From an uncultured Granulosicoccaceae bacterium (lineage in GTDB: Bacteria > Pseudomonadota > Gammaproteobacteria > Granulosicoccales > Granulosicoccaceae): a DNA stretch of 64,000 bases. Shown piece after piece: positions 19,950 through 31,316 of the stretch (positions within the stretch are counted from its first letter, which is position 1; each line of letters opens with the position of its first letter). Both the position numbers and the translations under genes were made by a program. The stretch spans positions 1 through 64,000 of the forward strand of contig CALHOU010000099.1 in the NCBI GenBank assembly GCA_938035945.1, read 5' to 3'. A model generated the notes under the pieces. The model worked only from the letters and a program-made list of their open reading frames with translations, did not search any database and was not told the DNA's origin.

Positions 19950-20858
19950 ATGGACAAATACACAGAAATGCTGGTGTTCTCGAAAGCGGCCGACATGGGC
20001 AGTTTTTCAGCCGCCGCGCGCGATCTCGATTTAACACCCTCAGCGGTCAGCAAATTGATCACCCGCCTCGAAGACCGGCTGGGTGCTCGCTTGTTTCAAC
20101 GCACAACACGAAAACTAAGCTTGACTGCGGAAGGTCATGCGTTTCAGGACCGCTGCGGCGCCATTTTGCAAGAAATCCAGCAAGCTGAAGACGCCGTTAT
20201 GGCTTTGCACGACCGCGTTACCGGTACGTTGCGCATTACCACCATTTCAGCATTTGCGCGTATTCAAATGATTAAGCTCATGCCTGAATTTATGGCCAAT
20301 TTTCCTGAACTGCGGGTGGAGCTTGAATTAAGCGAACGCGAAGTGGATTTGGTTGGCGAAGGTGTCGACGTTGCGATTGTACTTAGCGATGGGTTAACGG
20401 ATGAGTCATTGGTTGCTCGGCGCTTAGCGGTGAACAAACGAGTGATATGTGCATCTCCTGAATATTTATCGACACACGGTACGCCAAAGTTGCCAGAAGA
20501 CTTGATGAACCACAACTGCTTAACGCATTCGTCGATTCAGCATTTTAATGACTGGGAGTTTCAAACCCCGGACGGCATCCGTGCCCAGCGTGTAAAAGGA
20601 AACTTCCATACAAACAGTGCTTCTGCGCTGCACGAGGCCGTTAAGTCAGGGATTGGTATTGCCAGATTGGCAAGTTATGTGGTTCAACCCTCTTTGGAAA
20701 AAGGCCTGGTTGTACCCCTGTTGCAAGAACATGCGGTAGATAGTTCGTCTATCCAATTGGTGTATCCGCACCGCAGACACTTGAGCAACAAGGTGCGTGT
20801 GTTCACCGACTTTATGGTTAGCAAGTTCACGCCTCATCCACCTTGGGAAGTGAACTAA
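19950..20858 (+). CDS. LysR-family transcriptional regulator
   Basis: MLVFSKAADMGSFSAAARDLDLTPSAVSKLITRLEDRLGARLFQRTTRKLSLT. Confidence 0.95.
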   Translation: MDKYTEMLVFSKAADMGSFSAAARDLDLTPSAVSKLITRLEDRLGARLFQRTTRKLSLTAEGHAFQDRCGAILQEIQQAEDAVMALHDRVTGTLRITTISAFARIQMIKLMPEFMANFPELRVELELSEREVDLVGEGVDVAIVLSDGLTDESLVARRLAVNKRVICASPEYLSTHGTPKLPEDLMNHNCLTHSSIQHFNDWEFQTPDGIRAQRVKGNFHTNSASALHEAVKSGIGIARLASYVVQPSLEKGLVVPLLQEHAVDSSSIQLVYPHRRHLSNKVRVFTDFMVSKFTPHPPWEVN

Positions 20859-20879
20859 CACTTGAAAAAGACGCTGCAA

Positions 20880-22435
<1,556 letters not shown>

Positions 22436-22672
22436 AGATTCCTACCTGATGATCAGTTCTGGTTAAACAAGCTGTTTTTAGAAAGTTGACACAAACAGCT
22501 TTTGATAACGACTTGTTATGTCGGACCTGATACTAACAAAGTAAAAACGCAGATTACAGCCTGTCAATTCACAGCTGAATTATTTTAGGAAAAATCGATG
22601 AAAATGCGCTAATTCGCGCTGCATGATGGGGCAGACGCACCAGTTCGGTGCATCTTTTAATGCGTTTTTTAT

Positions 22673-23893
22673 TTAATCAGGTTCAAGGTCTTGCTCGATG
22701 GTTTGCGAGACAAACGTTCGCGACACTTCAAGACCATCAGCAATGTCATTCAACACATTATATTCAATATCTGCAACATCGCCATCGGCCATGGCTATAA
22801 CGCACAGGTCTCGAACCACCTGCATACGTTGTGTATCGGTACAGTTATCATTGGCGCGTTGAATACGTTGAGGCAGCTGTTCTTCAATCCGTTCAGGGTT
22901 TAACTTGTCGCTAAACTCACCTTTTTCAAAGTACTTTTCAAAGGCTTCGATTTCTTTTGCTGAAATGCCATTGGCTGCATTCGCAACAACGATTGACCCT
23001 GCGAACAACAGCTGTCGCATGGCATTCGCCGCATCGGTTTTAGCATCAAGATAGCTCGGCTCCATCAAGCTCATGATGCGCCCTACACCAACATCCAGTT
23101 CATCAAGCGACGTGCCGTTTTTATCCATTAGATTCGATGCGAAAAACAAACGTAAAGCTTTAACACGCAAAGGACTAAACGGATGGGTTGAAAACCAATC
23201 GCCCTCCGGCGCACCCTGACCTGGCTCTTCATCAACAGCCTGCATATCGTCTACTTGTTGCAAGAATTCTTCTAAATCGAACTTTACGGTGTCACCGGTT
23301 AAACCCGATGCGAGCTTAAACAAGGCACTGGCTACGCTTTGTAAGTCTTGTGCGCAATAGGCGCCAGCTCGGTCAGCTGATATCTCAGCATTGCGAGACC
23401 ACGCAAACAATCGCAGTGCCAATTTTGGATCGGGTCGCTGACGGCCTTTCACGATATAACCTATGGGTATAGCGTGATGGTTATACACATGGTGGCCAAA
23501 CTCGTGCCCCATGACAAATTGCAGCTCTTTTGGCGTGAAGCTCTCAAGCAGCGCCGAAGAAAACATGACAAACAGGCGCCCTTCCTCAGGTTTAAAGCAC
23601 ATCGCATTGAATTGCGGGCTTGCGTAGACATAGAGCTCCAACGGGATGTTCATCGACAAACGTTCAACACATTCATCCGATAACGCATAGATATCTGGCG
23701 CCATCTTGCGACTCAAGCGAACGGATGTGGACAGCAACCGCCGCCTTAAACCAGTTGGTCCATCAGCTTCGTGCTCGGCCAATGCCTCGTTAACGCGCTT
23801 AACTGTTTTTTCCTCCAGCAGGGCATCAGACTGGTCTTTGTCGTTCCGGTAGCGAAGATCGTCAGCGTGCACGTTAATTCCTCTATTGTTCAA
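22673..23893 (-). CDS. M48-family metallopeptidase with C-terminal TerB-like domain
   Basis: HEFGHH motif (FVMGHEFGHHVYNHH), ISADRAGAYCAQD; C-terminal VVRDLCVIAMADGDVADIEYNVLNDIADGLEVS resembles TerB. Confidence 0.85.
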   Translation of the reverse strand: MNNRGINVHADDLRYRNDKDQSDALLEEKTVKRVNEALAEHEADGPTGLRRRLLSTSVRLSRKMAPDIYALSDECVERLSMNIPLELYVYASPQFNAMCFKPEEGRLFVMFSSALLESFTPKELQFVMGHEFGHHVYNHHAIPIGYIVKGRQRPDPKLALRLFAWSRNAEISADRAGAYCAQDLQSVASALFKLASGLTGDTVKFDLEEFLQQVDDMQAVDEEPGQGAPEGDWFSTHPFSPLRVKALRLFFASNLMDKNGTSLDELDVGVGRIMSLMEPSYLDAKTDAANAMRQLLFAGSIVVANAANGISAKEIEAFEKYFEKGEFSDKLNPERIEEQLPQRIQRANDNCTDTQRMQVVRDLCVIAMADGDVADIEYNVLNDIADGLEVSRTFVSQTIEQDLEPD

Positions 23894-23982
23894 TATTGAA
23901 TGGGGTGCGCAATTTCAGCGAGTTAGTACGTAGTTTAGCCAAACTAGTTCCCTCGGGCACTGCGCTTTTTAGCGCCGTACGA

Positions 23983-25161
23983 TCAGGCGTTCTGCTTGAG
24001 TAAAAGCGCGCTTTCCAGTGCGTGCAATAAGGATACAACTTGATTTACCAATGAGTCCATACGCGACAAGGCTGCAGCCTGCATTTGTACCGCATTGTGT
24101 ACAGACTCGCGGTGCAAAATTTCCTGACTAAGCTTATGTAGCTCTCGTATAGGTTGCTCCAAAGAATCAAACGGCACCATGCCACTAAGCTGTTGCCCCA
24201 CACCAAAATACCAGCCGCCTAGTCGCGAATTTTCCAATGAATCTGTGATAGCGGGATTCACCACTGATGGCAAACACGCTTTAGCCCCAACGTGATCGCA
24301 ATACACGACGTCGAACAGACATTTACGGTGATACAGCACATTGTGCACCGTCTGGTGTACATGCCCAATGTGAGAGCCACCAAATTGATTCTCTGCATTA
24401 GCGAAGCTAACAAGATCGTGCAAGGCCAGCGGGTGGGAAATATAAAAGCCCTGTGCCTCTTCACAGCCATTCGCCATTAAAAAGTGATAAGTGGCACTGG
24501 ATTCAATACCTTCTGCAACCGATGTCATACGCAGTTCGCGCGCCATGGAAATCGATGCCTTAACCACATTCAGGTTTTGTTCACTGGTGCCCATGCGTCT
24601 GACGACACCCTGATCTAACTTAAGCGCTGTAAATGGCAATTGACTCAGCCGATCGATGGATGAATACCCAGTACCAAAATCATCCATAAGCACATGAATC
24701 CCCAATTCAGTTAGTCTGATAATGTCTTCACGTATTTGTTCAAAGTTACCCATCACCGCACTTTCGGTAATTTCGATTTGCAAATCTTGCGGGCGGATTG
24801 CGTTCTTGGAAAGATAGAGTTCAATACGCTGACTAATCGTTTGTGATTGCAAATCATTGGGCGCAACATTCATCGACAAGGCCAAATCAATATCCATGTT
24901 TCTTAATTGATTTGAAGCATCCACTACTTGATCGAGCAGACGAATGGTGATGTCGTGCAGTAGCCCACTGCTCTCTGCCAATGGAATAAACACGCTGGGT
25001 GGGATGATGTCGCCTTCTCCGACGTTCCAACGAACCAAAGCTTCAGCGCCGATAACATCGCCACTGAGCAAACTCACCTTAGGCTGGTAATAGAGAATGA
25101 GCTCATCGTTCTCAATAGCACGTTCCAGCGCTTGTTGAGTCAATCCGGTTTGCATAGACAT
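23983..25161 (-). CDS. EAL-domain protein (putative c-di-GMP phosphodiesterase) with C-terminal CZB-like domain
   Basis: ELILYYQPKVSLLSGDVIGAEALVRW, DLQIEITESAVM, MDDFGTGYSSIDRL, SVAEGIES all intact; CZB-like tail ENSRLGGWYFGVGQQLSGMVPFDSLEQPIRELHKL. Confidence 0.88.
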   Translation of the reverse strand: MSMQTGLTQQALERAIENDELILYYQPKVSLLSGDVIGAEALVRWNVGEGDIIPPSVFIPLAESSGLLHDITIRLLDQVVDASNQLRNMDIDLALSMNVAPNDLQSQTISQRIELYLSKNAIRPQDLQIEITESAVMGNFEQIREDIIRLTELGIHVLMDDFGTGYSSIDRLSQLPFTALKLDQGVVRRMGTSEQNLNVVKASISMARELRMTSVAEGIESSATYHFLMANGCEEAQGFYISHPLALHDLVSFANAENQFGGSHIGHVHQTVHNVLYHRKCLFDVVYCDHVGAKACLPSVVNPAITDSLENSRLGGWYFGVGQQLSGMVPFDSLEQPIRELHKLSQEILHRESVHNAVQMQAAALSRMDSLVNQVVSLLHALESALLLKQNA

Positions 25162-25163
25162 AA

Positions 25164-27974
25164 CTACTGATTAGTTACAGTGAGATAACGTGAATGCAAC
25201 GAATCCTTCACACGCTGGCTAGCAGGTGCCATTGCGTGCCACTGAGCAACCAACTTCTTAAGTTCAGCCCGCTTATCCACCACAGCAGATGAGGTCATAC
25301 CTTCGCGTAAATTCTCTAACTGATATTGCATACGCAAAGCCTTGTCCTCAGCCGGCGTGTCTTTGTCAGCAAGTATTTCCATCTGAATAAGCAACTGACG
25401 ACGTTGAGCTTCGTTTTTGTCGTAGTCGTATTTCGTGCCCGCGTCTAAATGCTTTAAAGCAGCGTCACGACGTTTAATCAAATGACTTAATGTCTCTTTT
25501 GCTACGCTTGCTTGTGAATTTTCCCAAGCATGCGCAACATCATCTCGCAAAGTCGCACTCGCCGCATCAGGAGACTCAACTGCCACCTCCAGTTGATCAC
25601 ACAAATCGACAAGCCGACCAATTTCGCTCACTTCTGCCTGCGCGCGTTTTTTAGAGGCGGTCTCTTGCATTTTTGAGCACGCATCCAGCGCACCACGAAA
25701 ATCGCGCAGTAAAAACTTTTTGTCTTTATCCGGAAAGTCTTCAAGCGCTTGGAATTCGGTTTGTAAGGCTTGTACCTGTACTTCGTCCTGCTCGCCACTT
25801 TTCGAAATTTTACGCAAGGTTTTTATAATCTCACGCGCCCGGAATACATGGCTCATGCTGGCCTGGTACTTTTCCCTTTGAGCTTCATGTTGATGTTTAT
25901 AAATAACTTTCGCGTGTGCATTAAATTCTTCCCACAAGGCTTGATCGTCTTTGCGACGAACAATCCCAACCTGCTTCCACGCACTTTGTAAACGTTTTGC
26001 CTGATTCGCGGAGTGCTGATTGATTTCACCTTCTGCAAGCTTCTGAATTTTTTCTATCAGATCGCGTTTCTCAAGAACGTTGGCATCGTACTGCTCAGCT
26101 AACTTTGCTTCGATGGGTTTGAGTGCATCGGAGAAACGGTTCTCAACAGCTCGATCTGGTTTTCTATCCGTTACACGATTGCGCCCCCACTCTCGCTTGG
26201 CATTATTAACGCTGCGTTGAATGGTTTTCCAATCTGGCTCTTCCCAGTTGGTGTCTTTGAATTGTTGCTCGAGATCGCTAACGAGTTTAATTTTTGCTTC
26301 TTGCTTGGCTACACGCTCTTCTTGCTTTTGCGCAAAAAACGCCTTACAGGGCTCGTATGCTGTGTCACCCGCTGTTTTAAACCGAGTCCATAATTCGTTC
26401 GATGCGCGGCTTGCACCCAGTGCTTTCCATTGTGCCTGCATCGACTTAATTTCTTTAGCTAAGCTTTCAGGCTTTAACTCTTGCTCAGGCAAGGCTTCCA
26501 TAGATACACACAAGGCTTCAAGCTTTGGCCTGGCGGCAAAGTCTTGCCAGTCCGCCATTTCCGCAAGCTGCTTTTCAGCTCGCGTCATTTTCTCGTTAAA
26601 TTGATTTCGCTCCGCTGGCTCCATCGCATCAACTTTCTTTTGTAATCGACGGAACATGCTGCTGGCCGGACCCCACTTGCCATCGGCAATGGTCGCTGCA
26701 AGTGCTCCAAATTGACGATGTGTTGCTTTGGCTCTATCCACCGACTCTTGTTTGGCTTTATCTAAACGCTGCGCAAGTGCGTCGGCATGTTCATTCAGTT
26801 CCGCCATATACGCACACTCTTTAACCGCGATACCGGGCAAAATCGATTCGGTATCCAGCAGCGCTTTAGTACGTTTAATGCGTTCGGTTATTGCACCAGG
26901 TCGACCCTTTGCAATATCGAACGGCGGGTTAAACAAAACGGCAATAGATTGTGCGTGCGCAATTAACTTTTCGCTATCAGAACCTGACTCCACATCATTG
27001 GGTTTATCGAATGCCTCGAGTTGCGCAATTGTGAGTGGCTTAAGCTTTTCGAGTAGCGCATCGCGTGCCGGGTCGTCTTTGGCAACAACAGTTTCAACGG
27101 CAGCGCTGGTCTGTTCTTCTATCGACCGCTCTTTAGGTTGCTCACTACTGACTTGTACACGCTGCACAGTCGCTGCTTCATCAGCTATTTTTTTATCGTG
27201 CTCGTCTACCGTTATCGAAGCGGCACTGCATGCAGCATCGAATGCAGTTTGCGAATCTGCCCGCATTGATGAGTCGATGGAATCCCACTTCGCTTTCAAG
27301 GCTGCCAAGCGAGCCGCATATTGCGGTGACCACACGCTTTCGCTTAATGCCTGCATAGCACTGAGTGTGCTAGACACCGCTTCTTCTTGTGCTTGCGCTT
27401 TGGCTTGATCAGCTGCTTTTTCATCTACACGCGATTGCAATAGCTTGGCAACAACTTTGTCGCGCGATCGACATGCACTCAAGGCCAACTTCACATTGTC
27501 ATCGGTGGTGATTCGATTCGCACAAGCCAGACGCACATCGTGAAAACGCGATTGTTCAAGTACGTTAACCAGTAAGGATTCATTTTCGATTTTTTCTAAT
27601 GCCGAAAGTCGAATGGTTTCGTTGGCACAGTTAATCGCTAACAACGGAGCATAGGTTGCGGCTTGTGTTGTTAAAAGTGCGTTCGCTTCGTCTTCAGAAA
27701 CGTCATTATCTGATAACAATTGCACGATACGGTTTTCAACCGACTTAGCCACTGCCAGGTTATTCGACTGATCACCGATAACTCGTTGCAACACAGTCAC
27801 GCTCGCGACTTTGTCTACGGCGGCTACACGCACAGCCTCATCTTCATCAGATGTGGCCATGCGTTCTATGACCTGCTGATTTTCGGGTGTGCTGACATCC
27901 ATGGAATCCAGGCTTGCAATTCTGACTTGTGGATCTTTATGGGTGTGCCGATCGGGCTTAAGAAAGTTTTTCAC
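25164..27974 (-). CDS. DUF349 domain-containing large coiled-coil protein
   Basis: 936 aa; repeated W-x(n)-R/K-rich DUF349-like units (LQSAWKQVGIVRRKDDQALWEEFNAHAKVIYKHQHEAQREK; MQAQWKALGASRASNELWTRFKTAGDTAYEPCKAFFAQ). Confidence 0.85.
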   Translation of the reverse strand: MKNFLKPDRHTHKDPQVRIASLDSMDVSTPENQQVIERMATSDEDEAVRVAAVDKVASVTVLQRVIGDQSNNLAVAKSVENRIVQLLSDNDVSEDEANALLTTQAATYAPLLAINCANETIRLSALEKIENESLLVNVLEQSRFHDVRLACANRITTDDNVKLALSACRSRDKVVAKLLQSRVDEKAADQAKAQAQEEAVSSTLSAMQALSESVWSPQYAARLAALKAKWDSIDSSMRADSQTAFDAACSAASITVDEHDKKIADEAATVQRVQVSSEQPKERSIEEQTSAAVETVVAKDDPARDALLEKLKPLTIAQLEAFDKPNDVESGSDSEKLIAHAQSIAVLFNPPFDIAKGRPGAITERIKRTKALLDTESILPGIAVKECAYMAELNEHADALAQRLDKAKQESVDRAKATHRQFGALAATIADGKWGPASSMFRRLQKKVDAMEPAERNQFNEKMTRAEKQLAEMADWQDFAARPKLEALCVSMEALPEQELKPESLAKEIKSMQAQWKALGASRASNELWTRFKTAGDTAYEPCKAFFAQKQEERVAKQEAKIKLVSDLEQQFKDTNWEEPDWKTIQRSVNNAKREWGRNRVTDRKPDRAVENRFSDALKPIEAKLAEQYDANVLEKRDLIEKIQKLAEGEINQHSANQAKRLQSAWKQVGIVRRKDDQALWEEFNAHAKVIYKHQHEAQREKYQASMSHVFRAREIIKTLRKISKSGEQDEVQVQALQTEFQALEDFPDKDKKFLLRDFRGALDACSKMQETASKKRAQAEVSEIGRLVDLCDQLEVAVESPDAASATLRDDVAHAWENSQASVAKETLSHLIKRRDAALKHLDAGTKYDYDKNEAQRRQLLIQMEILADKDTPAEDKALRMQYQLENLREGMTSSAVVDKRAELKKLVAQWHAMAPASQRVKDSLHSRYLTVTNQ

Positions 27975-28043
27975 GCTGATAGGACTGGCAAACTGAGGAC
28001 TCTAGAAGTCTCACAGTATAACAACTGCTCTGCACAGGTTTCG

Positions 28044-30101
28044 TTAAACAGGCCTCGTGTGGCGCAAAATTGGCACTATCAGAGCCAAAAACAGCAGTAC
28101 AGCTAAAAATAAATGTGTGACAGAACCGCCACCTGTCCGTACCGGACCAGTACCAAGCGCTGGAGTCGTGCCAGGTGGCGAAGCTGTGATTGGCTCAATT
28201 GGCTCCGGACTCGCTGGCACTGTGGGGGTTTGCGGTGGATTTGACGTGGGTGGCTCCACCCCAGTACCGCCAGTGAAAACGCCGGTATTGCTGTCGTTGT
28301 ATACCAAAGTATAGTTGGAACGGGTTGTTCCATTTACGCTTAAATGCACTTGTGTTCCCAAGGGCACATCAACCTCGCAAACCGCCGCAGCTAAACGTGA
28401 TACCTGCGCTGTGCACAGTATGCCTGTCTGATTTGCAGAGCGAACAGGGGTTTGCGCTGAGACATATAACGCGGTGGAACTAACACCGCTTAACTCGATT
28501 CGCAAACGGCCATTGGCCGGACTGGTGACGTAGGTGTCCCATACACCCGCTTCATTCGTAGACTTAACCAACTGATCAGACGCAAGCAGTGGTTGCCCCA
28601 ACTTTACCATCGCACTTTCAGAAGGCACACCATCACTATCAACAACAAACAACATGTAGTGACCCGGAGGCGCAACGTTTCTCGATGCAGGCATGATGAT
28701 GTCTAAGGTGCTTGAGGTTTGCGTAAACGCCACTGGCACTAAGCGTTGATCTTGATTTTGCGCGTGTGTGACAGAACCTAATTTTATTAAATGTGCTTTT
28801 TCAATCGGCTTATCATGGATCACATTCACCACCACTCGCTCAGCGTAATTAATATCAGTTTCAAGCGAACCTAACTGCGGACGTTGCGCGAAGGAGCCGT
28901 CTTCATTAAATAGATACGGTGGTGCAAACAACTCACCGCTGCGCTCTTCATAACCGAGCCGATAACAGTCACCACAAATGCCACCACCGGCTGATAGCAC
29001 TTGACCATCAGGCAACAACAAAGCAATAGAATGGTATTGCCGATCGGTTGGCATGATATTTTGCTCTGTCCATAAGCCAGTTTGCGGGTCCCAAATTTCA
29101 GGTGTTAACACCTTTGCGGTAGGGCTATAGTATTGCGAGCCATCGTCATTACCACCCGTTGCCAACACTGTACCGTCTGCAAGTATCGTTAGATTGCCCT
29201 GTCTACGCCCGTGATTTAGCGGCGCTGTGTCGGTTGTCTGGTGCGTTGCTGTATCGATGATCACAGACGACGTCAATCCAACTGCACCACCTGCGACGAG
29301 GATCTTTCCAACGTCATACATGGCATAGCTACCATAGTCGCGCTCTTCGATGTCGTCGCGCGCGGTTTGCGGTGTAAACACACCTAAGCCTTTGGTATCG
29401 ATATCAAGCAATAAATTTGAAGGGCCAAATGAAATAACACTGCCTTCAGGTGTTTGCTGCAACCATTGATAATCAATCGTGAGATCGATCGGATACGTAC
29501 TGACCAGCGCTCGCCAAGTTTGATCAAACTGAAACACTTCACCTAGGGGTGAGGGTTCATAACGACCACCCAGTGTAAGCATTTCACCGTTAGATAATGC
29601 TGCTACCGATGAATACCAACGCGGCGCATTCATGTTTTCGGTGCGGTGCCAAGTGTTTGATACAGGATTATAAATATTGCTATTAGCCAACGGGCCATTT
29701 GCGCCAGCGCGAGCACCATCACCACCGGCAAATACGATTCGCCCATCCCATAAATGCGCAGAGCCTGCGCAAAATAAATCCGTATCGGTATCGTTGTTAG
29801 TTTCTACATGAATGTCCGTAACTGGATCCCACAGCGTGACGCGGGTGGTGTAATTATCTGTGGTATGCGGGTCATCATCGGCATCATCAGGCGTTGCATC
29901 CCACGCCAATACTTTTCCGTTAGGCAACAGGGCCGCATGTATGGCTACCAGCGGCCAATCATAGACATCGCCCCACTTACCGCCCACGGCAGGATTGATC
30001 AGTGGCTCTGGTGCCGTGCGAACCACATCGGCATGGCTTGGCGTTAAACCAAAGACACATAACGCAAGTGGCGCCAAGCTAGGTAGTTTCTTAAAAGTCA
30101 T
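28044..30101 (-). CDS. secreted kelch/DUF1929 galactose-oxidase-like protein (putative copper radical oxidase)
   Basis: 685 aa; signal peptide; LFCAGSAHLWDGRIVFAGGDG, NAPRWYSSVAALSNGEMLTLGGR, RQYHSIALLLPDGQVLSAGGGICGDC, GSVTHAQNQDQRLVPV, PPGHYMLFVVDSDGVPSE. Confidence 0.88.
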   Translation of the reverse strand: MTFKKLPSLAPLALCVFGLTPSHADVVRTAPEPLINPAVGGKWGDVYDWPLVAIHAALLPNGKVLAWDATPDDADDDPHTTDNYTTRVTLWDPVTDIHVETNNDTDTDLFCAGSAHLWDGRIVFAGGDGARAGANGPLANSNIYNPVSNTWHRTENMNAPRWYSSVAALSNGEMLTLGGRYEPSPLGEVFQFDQTWRALVSTYPIDLTIDYQWLQQTPEGSVISFGPSNLLLDIDTKGLGVFTPQTARDDIEERDYGSYAMYDVGKILVAGGAVGLTSSVIIDTATHQTTDTAPLNHGRRQGNLTILADGTVLATGGNDDGSQYYSPTAKVLTPEIWDPQTGLWTEQNIMPTDRQYHSIALLLPDGQVLSAGGGICGDCYRLGYEERSGELFAPPYLFNEDGSFAQRPQLGSLETDINYAERVVVNVIHDKPIEKAHLIKLGSVTHAQNQDQRLVPVAFTQTSSTLDIIMPASRNVAPPGHYMLFVVDSDGVPSESAMVKLGQPLLASDQLVKSTNEAGVWDTYVTSPANGRLRIELSGVSSTALYVSAQTPVRSANQTGILCTAQVSRLAAAVCEVDVPLGTQVHLSVNGTTRSNYTLVYNDSNTGVFTGGTGVEPPTSNPPQTPTVPASPEPIEPITASPPGTTPALGTGPVRTGGGSVTHLFLAVLLFLALIVPILRHTRPV
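28047..28133 (-). other. C-terminal GlyGly-CTERM-like sorting signal of the kelch protein
   Basis: GGGSVTHLFLAVLLFLALIVPILRHTRPV: Gly-rich motif, TM helix, basic end. Confidence 0.7.
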
Positions 30102-30351
30102 TAATTTTGAGAACCATGTCCGATATTAAACAAGTACAGGCTGGTCGCGCAGGCGATAGCTTAACCCGAGACGCCTGTTTAGCTGCGTTCTATTGATAGG
30201 TATCGACTGCATTGACACAAGGTTTTGCGCAACTGTCCACAAAGCCAATAAGCGTAAAACATCGAGCTTGTGTCTAAGTACGTTTGCGGCGTTAGCGTAG
30301 CCAGAATTGGCCGATAAACCCTGTAAGCGACATCACCTATTATTGGCTAAT

Positions 30352-31281
30352 ATGATCAACACAGCACAAACGCTTCCCGTGGATAACCAGGGCGACATTT
30401 CATTGGTTTTGGCGCAGTTGGAAACCATTTTAATGGGCAAGCGCGAGCAGTTGGAACTTTCTGTTGCCTGTATGTTAGCCAAAGGCCATTTATTAATTGA
30501 AGATGTGCCCGGTACCGGCAAAACCACCCTGGCCCAAGCCTTGGGTGTCAGCATGGGGCTAAAATGGAATCGCGTGCAGTTTACCAGCGACTTACTCCCT
30601 GCCGACATTGTTGGCGTGTCGATATTTAATTCACAGACGCAAGCATTTGATTTTCGCGAAGGGCCTATTTTTACATCGGTACTGTTGGCTGATGAAATTA
30701 ATCGCGCACCTCCAAAAGCACAAAGTGCTTTGCTTGAAGCAATGGAAGAACGGCAAATCTCGGTCGATGGTCATACCTATGACTTACCCCAAGAGTTCTT
30801 CGTTATTGCAACCCAGAATCCGGTTGAACAACTCGGCGCCTACCCACTACCAGAATCACAGCTTGATCGTTTTTTGGTAGGAATTGCCCTAGGTTATCCT
30901 GACCCTGCAACCGAACGCGCCTTAATGCAAGCCGGTGATAAACGTTCTTTAATCAGCAAACTAAAGCCTGTAGCCAGCGCTGAACAAATTGAACAATGGA
31001 GTGCTGATTCCCAGCAAACACATATATCGGATTCAATCTACGACTACATTCAAGCACTGCTGTTACGTTCACGTGAGGGTGGTTCGGGTTTAAGCTCACG
31101 TGCCGGTTTAAGCCTTGTGCGATTGAGTAAATCGATCGCTTATATTGACAACCGAAACCATGTGCTCCCAGATGATGTTCAACGTGCTTTCCCCGCTCTG
31201 GCAGGCCATCGCCTAACCGGACGCGTTAGTACAGGCAATGCAGCCGCAATGGAAATCCTAAACAGCGTTCCATCGCCTTAA
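30352..31281 (+). CDS. MoxR-family AAA+ ATPase
   Basis: LLIEDVPGTGKTTLAQALG, LLADEINRAPPKAQSALLEAMEERQISVDG, FFVIATQNPVEQLGAYPLPESQLDRF. Confidence 0.95.
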   Translation: MINTAQTLPVDNQGDISLVLAQLETILMGKREQLELSVACMLAKGHLLIEDVPGTGKTTLAQALGVSMGLKWNRVQFTSDLLPADIVGVSIFNSQTQAFDFREGPIFTSVLLADEINRAPPKAQSALLEAMEERQISVDGHTYDLPQEFFVIATQNPVEQLGAYPLPESQLDRFLVGIALGYPDPATERALMQAGDKRSLISKLKPVASAEQIEQWSADSQQTHISDSIYDYIQALLLRSREGGSGLSSRAGLSLVRLSKSIAYIDNRNHVLPDDVQRAFPALAGHRLTGRVSTGNAAAMEILNSVPSP

Positions 31282-31316
31282 GAGCTGCTATAGCCACACG
31301 GACGCGACACTCAAAC

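Noticed and set aside
26728-27408. 226-aa plus-strand ORF inside the DUF349 gene
   Set aside because: Antisense to a long confident CDS; Ser/Ala/Cys-rich low-complexity translation typical of shadow ORFs.
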